Assembly: GCA_003665825.1 (NCBI GenBank)
Contig: QPFY01000001.1
Span: 985,001-1,049,000, forward strand
Direction of reading: 5' to 3'
From: Microbotryum silenes-acaulis
Lineage: Eukaryota; Basidiomycota; Microbotryomycetes; Microbotryales; Microbotryaceae
DNA length: 64,000 bases
Part shown: piece by piece, positions 23,400-34,826 of the stretch
How positions within the stretch are numbered: the first letter of the stretch is position 1
Layout: every line of letters starts with the position of its first letter
Translations under genes and position numbers: made by a program
The notes under the pieces: model-generated
What the model was told of the DNA's origin: nothing
What the model saw: the letters and a program-made list of their open reading frames with translations, nothing else
Database searches by the model: none

Positions 23400-24125
23400 T
23401 TACGGAAGTCGAGAATCTGCCCTTGATTGAGCAACCGATAGTGCTTGCAGCCACCTGTCAAGTTCGGCATCGGGCTTTTTGTACTTCATCGTCGGTGATC
23501 CCAATGGCGGCGGCGAAGGTGATGAGCTCGCGCTTGAGAAGGCCGGCGAATTGGGCGCGAGGATAGGAGCGACCGAGACGGGCGACGTGGGCGAGGCGGG
23601 TTTCGAGGTGTAGGCCTTGCGGGACGGCAACATGCGAGCAGCGAGCACTTCGGCTTCTGTGACGGCTCGTGATAATGGCGAATGCACGCCTGGACTGTGA
23701 GGTGGGCTCATCATTCCGGTTGTAATTGTGGAGGACGACGAGGAAGAGCGACGAGACATCGTGAGATCGCGCGCCGCGCCTAAATTTCTCGACGAGATGG
23801 AGCAGCCCAACCTCGATGGGACCTCATGTACGAGTGGTCCAAGGATCGAAGATGACGCTGAAGGGCTAGACCTATGCTTGGTGCGAGAAGATAAACTTGA
23901 GGCGGTGTAGGTGTGCAAGGGACGTGCGGTCGTCTGGAAGGCTCGCGTGGTGATTTCCAGGCGCGGAGGTCTCGGGACCTCGAGCGGCAGCACAGAGGAG
24001 AGCATCGCAGGTGACACATAGAGGTCGTACTCGGTCGCGGCGCGAGGACGTCCAGACGAGGACCGGGCCGGGGTGATCATGTCTTCCATAATGTAGGGAT
24101 GATAGAAAGGTGAGATGACGGCCAT
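23400..24125 (-). CDS. hypothetical Ser/Pro-rich protein
   Basis: A single uninterrupted ATG-to-TGA frame codes 241 residues, rich in Ser, Pro, Ala and Arg and predicted to be mostly disordered. Its C-terminal end, PDAELDRWLQALSVAQSRA, could form an amphipathic helix. Codon use matches the confirmed genes. I recognise no family, and no catalytic motif is visible. It is convergent with tRNase Z about 300 nt away. It could be a regulatory or scaffold protein, but that is a guess from composition alone. Confidence 0.5.
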   Translation of the reverse strand: MAVISPFYHPYIMEDMITPARSSSGRPRAATEYDLYVSPAMLSSVLPLEVPRPPRLEITTRAFQTTARPLHTYTASSLSSRTKHRSSPSASSSILGPLVHEVPSRLGCSISSRNLGAARDLTMSRRSSSSSSTITTGMMSPPHSPGVHSPLSRAVTEAEVLAARMLPSRKAYTSKPASPTSPVSVAPILAPNSPAFSSASSSPSPPPLGSPTMKYKKPDAELDRWLQALSVAQSRADSRLP

Positions 24126-25241
24126 CTGACTTGGCGTGATTAACAGTTCAAGCTAGTGGAAAGCCAGTCGAGCGACCCGCGACGTCGTAGACTCCGTGTT
24201 TCCCGACCCAAGCCCGAAGAGGAGCACCTTGAGTCGAGAGCGGCTAGTGACGACTACTAATAAGGGACCGCGTGCTGCAGCCGACCCGAGCTATCTTGGT
24301 GTCTACGACGAGTGGCAGTGGGCGTATGGGCGTCTGAAGAAGTGCGCCGGAGGGTGCAAATCAAGGAGGATCTGAACGGGATGATGGATGATCGATGCTG
24401 ATCTCGCAGTCTGAAGGAGCTCTCAAGTCAAGTCGTGTGGGGACGGGCGCGCGCCCTTATTTCGGCTGTGCCTCAGTGGTGTGCCTGAAATGGTGGTGCC
24501 GCAAATTTCTGTTAAGCGGCACCGATTAATATCAGGCGTGTTACAGTCGATACAATCAGATTCCTGCCGAAGTATTAAACACAAATGCGCGATCGCAGAC
24601 ATATATCGGGCTTGCACGTAGTGGGTCCTAACTGATTTCTTTAATTTCTGCCCCGCCCAAAATGAGGCCCTTCGGGGCAGTCAATCTTTGGTACCGACGT
24701 CACCCTAGTCCAAAAATCGGGTCTTCCAGTCGCGTGGCTTGCACGGGCCATTGAGGCCAACCTCTTCCCGCTGCCTGTGGGCTCTAATACTAACTTTTAG
24801 CCTTCTTCTTGCCTTGCGTTCCGTGGAAGGATCGCCCAGTGCACCTTCCCTTTCGATGGTGTGCTGTCCGAAGTAACCTTTTGGGGGGAACTTTGCTCAC
24901 CGCTAGCGCTTCTAGGAGGGGGCTAGCTCCGTCTGGCGCTCGGCGCAGACTTGCACCGTGATTCGAGATTTCAGACACAATATACCGATACTAGTATACC
25001 GATATTGTAGCTATGCTGCTCTGGGCACTTGAAGTGTTCGTTGTAAAGGGGTTTCAACGATCGCGCTTTCAGATCTGAAATTTCGTCTATCGGCGACGAA
25101 ATCCCATCGAAACTGATGTCATGGTTCTCAAAGTCTTCTTTCAAACGAATCGACATTCAGCGACGTCCTGCTTTTATAGGCGCGACCATAATACCGACGG
25201 TCGGAGAAGCTAAGAGGGATATCAGTGATTGTAACGGTCTT

Positions 25242-25510
25242 GGTGAGCCGAAGTCCAACTCCGGTCCGGCTCAAAGATCAAGCGCGACTGACTCCGATCC
25301 TCCTCACCTTCCTCTTCGAGACAGCACGCCGAAACCCGAGAGACGTCTTCGTTCCATGGGATTCCACATCGTTCCTCAACCTTCCATCTGGCGACCCGGA
25401 CATCGGGCATCGTGATCTCTCGCTTGTATAAAACCTTCCATCACATTCCATAACATTCCACGGTTTTTACTATAAAAGCCGGCCATTGGATAGTTTCTCC
25501 TTTGCTTCCT
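25242..25510 (+). repeat. promoter-like module, copy B
   Basis: This is the counterpart of 17,799-18,069, with a TATAAAAG box at about 25,471 and the same TCTCCTTTGCTTCCT downstream. It is followed by a C/A-rich leader-like stretch with CATAC, CTCAT and ACTAC units up to about 25,640 and an imperfect hairpin (GTCTAGTCTCAGCCTAGAC) near 25,690. No open gene follows, which fits a solo LTR or an orphaned promoter. Confidence 0.6.
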
Positions 25511-26062
25511 GCAAGCAACAACTCATACCAACAACTCATACACATCCTCATACTCATACTACTACCACACTCCTTTGCAATCACACTCCTTACCTATCTC
25601 GAGAAACCCTACAGTTCAAGTCCTGCTTCAGTTGCTTCGCAGACCTAACCTGATCCTCCCTCGAGAACTCCCTCGCACCTCGTCCCTGAAAGTCTAGTCT
25701 CAGCCTAGACCTCTCTCCTGCCGCGAGGACCGTCATAGTGATTCAGAAGTCTCTCATTTTCGGACAAGTTGTGTGCCGAGCGGCCGGCACCGTGATCCCG
25801 ATCGACCTGGAGATTCCGCAAATTCCTCACCGTCGGAAGCGATGTCGGGTAGTATCCTCAGTCTAGTGTTGCGGGCCTGCGGGTAGTTGTGTGCCCCGTG
25901 ACTTGCGACGACTTGGCGAGAAGCTGCCGCTTCTCGTAGATCTCATCTTCAGCGACTCGCGTTGCCAAAAAGGTGCCAGCCAGCAAAGGAGCGGGCAGCT
26001 GGCGCAAGGCGCACACGCGCGATGACCAAGAAGGGGTCTGAGCGCTGAGCTCTGAGAAGACC

Positions 26063-27230
26063 CCCGAAAGCCCAGCCAGAGGCGGCCCGCAAATTTGGAC
26101 ATTCTGGGGACCGGAAAATCGGCTAGGCAGCAGCCCGCAAATTTGGACATTTTTGGCTCAAAATGGCGAGGCTCACCTCCTTTTTGGACATTTTCCTCCC
26201 TCCGGTCGAACTTTGAAGCGCAGACCAGGGTAGCGGGAGGCTGGATCGGCTGGAGGCGCAGGGCATAGCCGGCCCAGCTGCGCGGCGCGGGAGCGCGTAG
26301 TGTCTGCATTTGCTGTAAGGTATGCGCCTCTGATGGGCATAAATACAATCTGTCGTTCTTGACCGCTAGGCTAAAAGCAAGTCGTAACTAGAACGCGATA
26401 GTTCTAGCTACTCAGAGGCTACTTATGGGGCTGTTCCTGTGAGGCATCCCCTTACATTTGCGATCGTTTATCGTTTTTTGATCGTCTCTCGCTCGGAACG
26501 CCGACTTGTCGAGCTACGTCTCCTCTTCTTCCTTTCGATCTGGAAGCTCTCTCGCCGAGAAATATCTTCTTTTCCTACTCGGTCGATAGATTCACAGGGT
26601 TCGCCGCCGCCGATTCTCGTCGGATTCTTTGGAACCGATCACCGAAATGGCACTCGAAGAGCTCCGGGGGTCAATTCAGGAGTCCAAGGCTCGCCTTGTG
26701 TCTCTGTAAATCACCCAAGGGGGATTTGGTGGGTATGATTGATTCTTATTCAAGGGCAATGAGTCCTACACTACTGGCCTAGCCAGTGTGCTTAACTGCA
26801 TTTCCTCCGACTTTTCCAGAGATTTCTAGGTATTAGGATATAGCGCGCGGCTGAGAACCTTATTCTGGCGCGCATTCTTTTATGTAGATGTAGATTATAG
26901 TGTCATTTTAATCCATCAAATGACAAATGATAAACAAAGATGAGATCCTATTCGAGTCCATTTCATTTTGAAAAGGCTCGTTGGCGGTCGCGCTGGCAGC
27001 GCTCTTGGTGCTTGGTGCGCGCACGCAACCTTTCCCGCCCGCGCGCGGCGGGAATGCAGTCTGCGCGTAGCGCCGAAAAGTTTTTGAGCATTGTACAGCT
27101 TGTAGAGTAGTTTTTCAACCCTAGGCGGCCCTCATATTTGGACATTCTCAGTCAGAATCCGGGAAAAATTTGGACATCTTGCCTCGAAAAACGCCGTTTT
27201 TAGAGGGCCGCCTATGGCTGGGCTTTCGGG
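26063..27230. mobile_element. candidate non-autonomous element with terminal inverted repeats
   Basis: The 26 bases at 26,063-26,088 recur inverted at 27,205-27,230 with one mismatch (core CGAAAGCCCAGCC). Weaker similarity extends a little outside on both sides. Within the segment, TTTGGACAT recurs near 26,095, 26,145, 26,180, 27,137 and 27,170, clustered just inside both ends. No transposase is readable between them. The exact boundary and target duplication are not clear. Confidence 0.5.
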
Positions 27231-27544
27231 TGGTCTGAGCTTTCATTTGTCGCGCGCGTGTCGACGCGTCCTCAGCACCTCTTTCTATCACTCACGCCGC
27301 CTGCTGCGCCATCTCGACGACGCAGGTTTCGTATCGTCTCAACTCGTCGCAACGTCCCTGAGTCTTCTTGGTTCACCGCTCCATCACGTTACTCCCATCT
27401 TGGCCGCTACCAAATCTCTCCGAGTCGACTCCTGGCAGCATCTCTCCCATTACGCGCCCGCCCGCCCGCCACCTCGGACTTAAAGCCTTGGACCTCGCAT
27501 ACACTCACCCCTACCCACGGCATCAGCACTTTCGAACCGCCAGA

Positions 27545-28663
27545 ATGGACTACAGTCACGGCACAACGACAACGTACCCAACAATGTACGACTACGCGTA
27601 TCCAGACGTGCGACAAGACGGTTCGTCACGCGACGGTCGACTGGTCGATCGGTCACAATCTGGCTCGTCGCTCGCGCCGGCACCCGTACTCAAGCGCACC
27701 AACAGTGTCATCTCGTTGCCATCGCCGCCCGATGAAACGATGTCTCAGGGTCCTCTTGCGCCGGTGGTCGTGTATCTGTCCGACGAGGAACTGAACGACA
27801 CTGACCTCGAGGAAGGGGGTGACGACGACGACGATGTGGAGGCGTCCGGGCCTATCGCACGTTCGCAGCCGAAACGAGGCTCGTCGAACCGCATGTTGGT
27901 CGACTGCAATCCTTTCCTGGTCCCATCTCGACGCGCAATTCAGGAAGAACAGGAGAAACAGGCTCGCATCGAGGCTCGCCCGGACCATCCTCACGCCTCC
28001 CCAACCCACCAAGCTCGACGGAAACGGCTGCAACAGGACAAGATCAAGCTCGACGTTGGACAAGCCAACAAGCAAGGGATGGGAGCAAGAACGATGGGGC
28101 GAGGGTGGGACTCACCGTCGAACCCTTTCATCGCGCGGGAAGGCGAGACGGCTGCTCCGACCGCTCGGCGCGAGAACCACAAGCCGGACAAGATCACTTA
28201 CGTCTTGTGAGTTTACACTATTCGGCTCCTTCCTTGCTGGCACTCGTTCTGAAAATTGGACTGACACCTTTCTTTATCTTGGTCGGCCTTCAGCCGAGGA
28301 AAACGGGTTACGTACGACGTGCCCCTCGACGCCCTGCTTGCGCCAGAAGATCCCGAAGATTCGCCTTTCCCCGACCCGTCGCCTCGGCTGCTCTTCCCCT
28401 CCGGTCCTACATCAGACGACGAGGTTGAGTCAACCAATCCCATTACGCCTCCATCCCAGTCCCGCCCGACCTCGTCGTTCCTCGACGCCCTTCGCGCTAC
28501 CACCAGTGTGAAACCAACCGACGAGGTCAAGTCGAGCTCTCTTGGACTGCCGCCGACACCTGTAACGGAGCGTCAACGCAAGGCGCCGGAAAAGACGTTC
28601 AATGCCAGGAAGGAGGCTAGGTTCGGACCCTACAAGAAGATGGCGACGCTGCATGAGCCATAG
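27545..28663 (+). CDS. hypothetical protein with NPF and FRGKR motifs
   Basis: Two exons (27545-28206 and 28294-28663) give 343 residues. Most of the chain is disordered and acidic or Ser-rich, but three short blocks look constrained: CNPFLVPSRRAI near residue 120, SNPFIAREGE near 195, and KITYVFRGKRVTYDVP, which is formed across the intron. The C terminus ARFGPYKKMATLHEP is basic. Paired NPF blocks followed by an FRGK block suggest a fungal regulatory protein using short linear motifs. I cannot name the family with confidence. The ATG at 27545 was chosen because the codons upstream look non-coding. The intron donor is GTGAGT and the phase is exact. Confidence 0.62.
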
Positions 28664-30369
28664 GCCTGCGCATCGAGAACAGGACCGAGGCACGCTACGT
28701 CCACAAGGCTTCGCGGTTCCCCGTAACGATTGACGAATGTAATTTGCCAAACCTCTTGTGGCAATGTACATCTCTGTTTGATATGCGAGTAAATCACTCC
28801 CTGCAGCATTATAAGGACAGTCAGTGTGACTTTGGAATATAGTGAAACGAGAATGGGTGCTCCTCGAGCAAAGCGTCATACGCAACATAAAACAACGGGG
28901 CTAGTCGGTGACCCCAAAAGGCCCGATTATTAAGAAAGTGCACAAAACGCGCAAGAGGCAATGCTAGTGTTAGCGGGTTAGGGGTACTGGGCAGTGGAAA
29001 GGAGACGTTGAAAGGCCGATGGGCTGACACTCGTTCACCGGGAACCCCACAGGTGGCCATAGTGTGATCGGCGCCGGAACTCGGTCACCCCAGCCCATCC
29101 AAGGCGAGACGCTGGTGGTCGAGTTCGACGAGAGGATCCAGATTCGTGGAGGATATCATCGCCTCTCGGATCCAGTTGGGCTCGAGTGATTGCTCGCACT
29201 CGGTGCGATTGGTTCGAAGTCGGCGGAAGTCGTCGCACTTTGCCCCCGTGCCAACGGGTTGACTGCGCGTATTCGTTGGGTTGGCCGAATGGGTGCGGTC
29301 TGTCAACAGGGTACAGATGTGATGGCTCATAGTGATCCCACCTATTTTGAGCTTCCTTCTTCCTCGACGAGATTTCCATCGACTGTTCGAAGCCAGCCCT
29401 CGGCAGCGTGGGTCGACGGTTGATCTCCGCCGAATGTCGGGAAGTATCGTCGAGTGGCGTGCAAGAGGTGCATGAGGGGCCAGAAGTTCCTTCTGCTCAA
29501 CTCACGGCGCCATACATAGACTCCAAATCCGAAGTGACCCAGCGGGTGAGGATGGGCTGACCATTCCGACTGGTCTCGAGCATTGTGCGAACGTGCTGGG
29601 AAGACTTTGGAGGCTTTGGCTTCTTACCCCGTGAGGTGGGGTGTCGCACTGGCTGGCAGGTACTCTAGTTAGGGAAATGATAGGCTCGATGTTTTTCAAC
29701 GGTGTTTATCCCATCAAGTAGCAACGCATGAGGATTGAACCTTGAAGTGCTAGGTGAGAAGCGACAGTCGAGTAAGACCGGGGTGAACTTAGACCCCATT
29801 TCCACTTGGACTACGGATGGGGAACCTGTTTCTCACTACCTCTTGAGCTCCTTGCTGTACGTGGTGCAGCGCTACGAAATTGTACTCGAGATATATCCAC
29901 AGTACAATAAATTGTTTACCTAAGCACAAAAAGTCGTAACAAGCCCTACAACTCGTGTAGTAGTGTTTTGAACCCAAAGTTGTTCAAAACAAGGGGATTA
30001 ATGATGGGCTCTATATGGCGCTTGTAATGCACTATATTGCTTTCTCTCTTCCTCGATATGGCTCCGTATTGGTGTATATTAATGTTGCAGCCTCATAAAA
30101 GTCCACCACAAGCAATGGTATGAGCTCTCGGCTTCGGGTGAATTATCCGATGGGTTAGGGGCCTCGACGATCGCCCTGGTCAACCCAGAAATCGCCCCGA
30201 ATCGCCTCAAAAGTTTGCGCCCCGATTGGGTGTTATTGGAGGCTATTGGGAGCTACTAGTTAGTTTTGGGGGAGATTGGGTGTGCCGCTGGGGGTCGCCG
30301 CGCTTGCTCTGCGTTGCTTTCCGACTCCCCCCTCCCCCTCTCCCCCCCGCGCGACCAATCGACAACGCC
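28664..30369. other. intergenic; possible decayed coding sequence on the minus strand
   Basis: Minus-strand frames between about 29,700 and 28,820 look protein-like in pieces (for example RNFWPLMHLLHATRRYF near 29,450 and KCDDFRRLRTNRTECEQSLE near 29,200). They lie in different frames and I could not splice them together. This may be a real but unsolved gene or a pseudogene. From about 29,700 to 30,300 only AT-richer sequence is seen, followed by the promoter of the KH-domain gene. Confidence 0.35.
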
Positions 30370-32495
30370 ATGTCTTCCAAGCGCAAGTGGGATGATGCCG
30401 GAGCAACCGAAGACGCAGCTCTCAAGCAGCCTAAGACCGAGCCCGAGAACGACGTCGAGCGTTCGACATCGTCAGCGAGCGCTGCACCCGTCCCAGCCCC
30501 CGAGCCAGCCGTCAACGCGGTCGAGGATCCCAAGGCTGCGATCGATGCCGCAGGTACGTCGATTTTTCTTTGTTTTCTGCTGCTAGAGGATGAACCTTCT
30601 CATCGTCCCGTCCCTCTTCCACAGCCGAGGTCGCTGCTCGACTTGCGGCACAGTATGGAGGCAAGCCCGCTCCAGCACCGGCTCAACCCGATCCAGAGTG
30701 AGTGGCGTACCATTCTTTACATTCCGATCGCACTGGTTCCTTTCAAGGCTCGCATGTTGATGATGCTGATCTCATGATGCTGATTGGCACACGTCTCACG
30801 TCTCCGTATCGCGCTGCTTCGACATCACACCCCAGATTTGTGAAGGACATCGAGATCAACGACTTGCGGAATCGGTATCTACTCACAAAGGAGCCAACAC
30901 AACAACAGGTATGTAGCCTCTCAAACGCTTACAGACGCTGGTACGGTGCGAGTCGTTGGTCCTCCTTGATCATCACTGACCTGCTGTCGCCGCGATCCTG
31001 GGCACGTGTAGATCCTCGAGGAAACTGGAGCCAGCGTCGTCACAAGAGGCAGTTGGTTCCCCGACAAGTCGATGGCTACCGACAAAGACCCCGCTTTGTA
31101 TCTCCATATCACTGCTGTGCGTTCTGCCCCCTCCCCTGCCGCCCTCTCACAGGTCGTCTTTCGGCCCGGACTGACGCTCCCATTTTCGGTCCACGACTTT
31201 CCCAGGACACGGCCGAGAAGCTTGAGAAGGGTATTGCCGCCGTTCAAGCACTCATGGACACCGAGTTGGGACCGCTGATTGATACGCGACGATTCGAGCG
31301 CGCCGCCGAGAGGGAGCAGCCGCGAGAGAGGGTCAGTATGCCGCCTGCGAAAGGCCTTTGATCAGAGGGCGAAACAGACGAACTGATGCTATTCATCCCA
31401 TCTTCTGCAGAGAAAATGGCCGGAGGAAAAAATCCCTATCGAACTCGAGCCGATGCGCAACTTCAACGTCCGCGCCAAAGTTGTCGGACCAGGAGTGAGT
31501 CGTCGCGCTGTAGCGTCCGGGTCGAAACAGTCGCTGATGCTTGGGACCTTGTACCTTCCCATCCGCGTGCGCTCTCTCAGGGACTATTCGTCAAGTACAT
31601 CCAGCACGAGACTCAGACGCGTGTGCAGATCAAAGGCATGGGTTCAGGTTTCATCGAGACCGATACCGGGCGCGAGGCGGAGGAGACGATGCATGTCCAC
31701 GTAACGTAAGCTACCACACCATTTGTCCCGAGGAAGAGGCCCCGGCTGACGAGCTCTTGGACCCTTCAATTAAACAGAGGACCCGACCAACCGATGGTCG
31801 ATGAAGCTGCCGAAATGGCGCGAGATCTACTCATCGTCGTGAAAGAGGAGCACGCCAAAGCACGAGCAGCACTGGAACAGCAATTTCAGCAGCAGCAGCA
31901 GTATCAACAGCAACAACAGCAATTGTACGCGCAGCAGCAGAGCTACGGGGGAGGTTACCAGCAGCAAGGGCCTGGGCAAGGCAGTTATCCTCAGCAAGGG
32001 TATCAGGTGAGCCCCCAGTCCGACCTGTGCATCCTAGGAGACGCCTCAACTCACCTACATTCGCATGCAATCTCAACGTGTCATTAGCAATCATACGCCC
32101 CAGGTGTCACTGCCCCATTACCGCCAGGTGAAGCACCTCCACCACCGCCGGGAGAAGCCCCCCCCTTGCCGACGAGCGAGCCACCCCCTCAACCCGCTGG
32201 CGGCACCGCGACAGACGAGCAATGGCGTGCTTACTGGAACTCGCTGGACGGGCCGAGTCAGGCATACTTCATGCAGTACTATGTGGGTATACCGGGCTCT
32301 GACCCACACCCACCCATCACTCGTCCAGAACATGGCGCTGACTTCGGCTTTGTTTCGCAGGCATCGGCCTACACCCAACCCATCGCTGCTCCGGCCCCAC
32401 CCTCCGCCCCTCCTCCACCCCCACCTCCGCCAGCAGAACCGCCGAGGGGCGGCTCGGGCATGTACGGTGCTGTACCTCCTCCTCCTGGGCTGTAA
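30370..32495 (+). CDS. KHDC4-like KH-domain splicing factor
   Basis: Ten exons (30370-30553, 30625-30697, 30836-30908, 31012-31116, 31206-31331, 31411-31494, 31581-31705, 31778-32006, 32088-32282, 32361-32495) join exactly into 442 residues. A first KH-like region has KDIEINDLRNRYLLTK and ILEETGASVVTRGSWFPDKS. A second has RNFNVRAKVVGPGGLFVKYI, then QTRVQIKGMGSGFIE and TGREAEETMHVHV. Spacing and motifs match human KHDC4 (BLOM7) more than SF1/BBP, whose zinc knuckle is absent. A Gln-rich linker and a Pro-rich tail follow; the tail contains WRAYWNSLDGPSQAYFMQYY and ends in PPPPGL, which suits WW or SH3 binding. A role in pre-mRNA splicing is inferred from the human protein. Confidence 0.82.
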
Positions 32496-32793
32496 TGCGA
32501 AGCGTTGTGATTTGCTGTGACTTCAGAGAGCGTGCGTGAACATCTAGCCGGGGCTGACGTGGATTAACCTCATCATCGATCATACGCCGAACGAAGCTCC
32601 TGAGAGGACCAAGTCTTGGCGCTTTGGCCGAACCTCGGACCCTCTCAGAACCGCAAGGACAGAAAGATTCGACCAAGGCGTCCGTCTGAGTCAAGTTGGT
32701 GACATCTCTCCTGGAGCATAGACGCACTAATCTTGAGCTTCTAATATGCGTGGCGGCAGCGGAAGTGACATTTGCAACCCTCAAAGTCACATC
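32496..32793. other. intergenic between convergent genes
   Basis: About 300 nt between the KH-domain gene (+) and the small membrane-protein gene (-). I see no gene or distinct signal in it. Confidence 0.4.
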
Positions 32794-33172
32794 TCATCCA
32801 TCTATCGAAGCCTCCTCTTCATTCGCCAAGACTACCCTATTCTCCTGACCGTTCCCTGAGGTACCATCCTCCCTTTCCTTGGATTTGCGGCGAGAAACCG
32901 AGTTGATCGTCATTACTTGGGAGGAGTAAGCAGCGCGCCTTCGGGGTGTGTCGTCTTCGGTGTCTCCTTCGGAAGCGCTTGCTTGCAGTGTTTGAAGCAC
33001 GGATCGCATTGATCTTTGCCCCTGTACACACGGAATTATATAAACCTCACAATATTGCCCACACTTACTTGGCATGTACACAACAGTCCGAGAACCGCTA
33101 CAGCCAAGCCTGGGGCGATGTCTACTCACTGGCAATGAGCGATGCAGTCAGCTGCTCACCCGTGTCAGACAT
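32794..33172 (-). CDS. small single-pass membrane protein, hypothetical
   Basis: Three exons (33172-33160, 33121-33069, 33021-32794) give 97 residues. The N terminus MSDTDIAPGLAVAVLGLLCT reads as a short lumenal or cytosolic tip followed by one membrane helix. The rest is hydrophilic, Ser-, Arg- and Glu-rich, with a DTEDDTPRRR stretch. The first intron would be only 38 nt, at the low end for this genome, so the first exon is less certain than the last. No family is recognised. It could be a small adaptor or assembly factor, but nothing in the sequence says which. Confidence 0.45.
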
Positions 33173-34826
33173 GTCAGCGTCCCGCGCCATTTGGTGATCA
33201 TGTAGGCGCCAAAATGCTCACAATTGGCCCGCTTGACCCAAGGTTATTGTCGAGGCGAGAAAGGCGAGGGCGAGGAATGTCGATCTCATATCGATGTTCG
33301 ACAGGCTCAGATCGGGGAGGCTCGTCTTGGGATTTGAAATGGATGTGTTGGCAAGGAAAGCAAGAGGTCGATTGTCAATTCAAGTGTTGTATACCATGCG
33401 CCACGGTTTGTTCGCTCTTTCATGCAGCAAGAGTGTCACATGTTCCCTCGTGTCCCATGCCGTTGTCGTATTAGGGGTCTTTCGGGGCTATGGGTGACTA
33501 ATTCGGCAGCTCAGTCCCGGTTCGCAGCCGATCAGGGGCTCGTGCTAAATTTCTCACGCTCGAATGATCCCTCGAGTCGCTCAGGAGTATCCAGGCTTAG
33601 GTGGAGTGTCTGTATTGCCAGTCGGACCATGTAACACACGGGGATCGACGTCGTGTTTATTTCGAATTGTCAGAGTCAACAGCGGTTATGGGAGCACCGG
33701 TGATCGTACATAGGCGCCCAATAACAATTGAAGGCGCTTCCGGTGATCGGCAAGGTCACGATCTACAAGGTCAACGACGGTGGCGGCGGCGGCAACGGCG
33801 AGCGCAGCCTGAGTTAAAGATACAGATCCGTTAATTCCAGCTGGTCTTGTTCAAAGAGGAAGTGGGGGTTAATCATGAGCGCGCTCCCTCTTTTTGCGCC
33901 AAGTTCGTGTCTCGGTTCACGGCGAGGAAAAGGGCGGAAGTGCAGGCGGAGGGTCGGGCCGAGCGGGATGAAAAAAGTGAGAGAAGGCGATCAAACGAGC
34001 GGATAAGAAGGAAAAGCGGCTACGTGAGCGGATGAGGCGGTGAAGGGCGGAGGAGCCGGTTTGAATGACCAGGCATCCGAGGAACACTCCACCGCCCGGT
34101 AAAGACTCCGGCCGGGACGAGCAGCCGCAGAGTTAACCCGAGACTGAGCCGAGCGAGACCCGAGTCGTCACGGTTTTCGAAAGCATTCACGCTTCGAAGA
34201 AGTCTGAATTGGGTAGCGACCAGTGCGGAGAGCTGTCAGGGGTCAAGCGAGGCTCTAGTTTGAAAATTGTTGGGCAGCACCTCTTGAGTAAGCGCCTTTG
34301 GCTAGATGTCCGGCCCCTCGGATTACTCGCTCGAGGGCTGAGGCTGGTTGAGATAGATTGAGAGTGGGAATGAGAATTCGAATTCCAGCTAGTCTACAAA
34401 GAACGACCCTTATCGGGCGCTGGACCACATTAACTGGGCTATCCGGCCTCTGACCTGACCTACGACTTCCAACCGCTCCCCTTACCAGATTGAGACTAGT
34501 TGAGATTCAGAGCGCGGTGACGTAGTGAGGCCGGCAAGTCACGCTCGACGTTGGGTCCTCCCCGCGCAGTCGAGATAATCCTGGTGAACATCACGAGCAA
34601 TCCAGCTTACGTTATGTCAGTGTCTAAACTTATCGATTGACTGATCCCAAGCTTCTTGGACGAGCGAGGACTCCTTGATGGGCCACTGCCGCCCCCACTT
34701 CGGCTCATCGTCATCGACTCGATGGAGACGAGCTTGGGGTGGTGGACACTGTGATACAGCTCGAACACATTGCTCATGTTTCTCTCGTGCTCTACGTTTA
34801 GGTCTCATCCCACAAATCACGCCAAC
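33173..34826. other. gene-poor region upstream of the Grg1-like gene
   Basis: About 1.6 kb with no supported gene. The distal part (about 33,900-34,250) is purine-rich and holds CCGG-centred repeats. The proximal part must hold the Grg1-like promoter, which in relatives is stress- and glucose-regulated. I see no unambiguous TATA box. Confidence 0.45.

Larger units (their letters stand above)
24126..27544. other. gene-poor region with mobile-element-like repeats
   Basis: About 3.4 kb without a supported gene. It contains copy B of the promoter-like module (25,242-25,510), with a likely leader of CATAC/CTCAT repeats downstream. It also contains an inverted-repeat-bounded segment (26,063-27,230). 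AT content is higher than in the flanking genes and reading frames are short. The last few hundred bases should hold the promoter of the hypothetical gene at 27,545. Confidence 0.5.
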
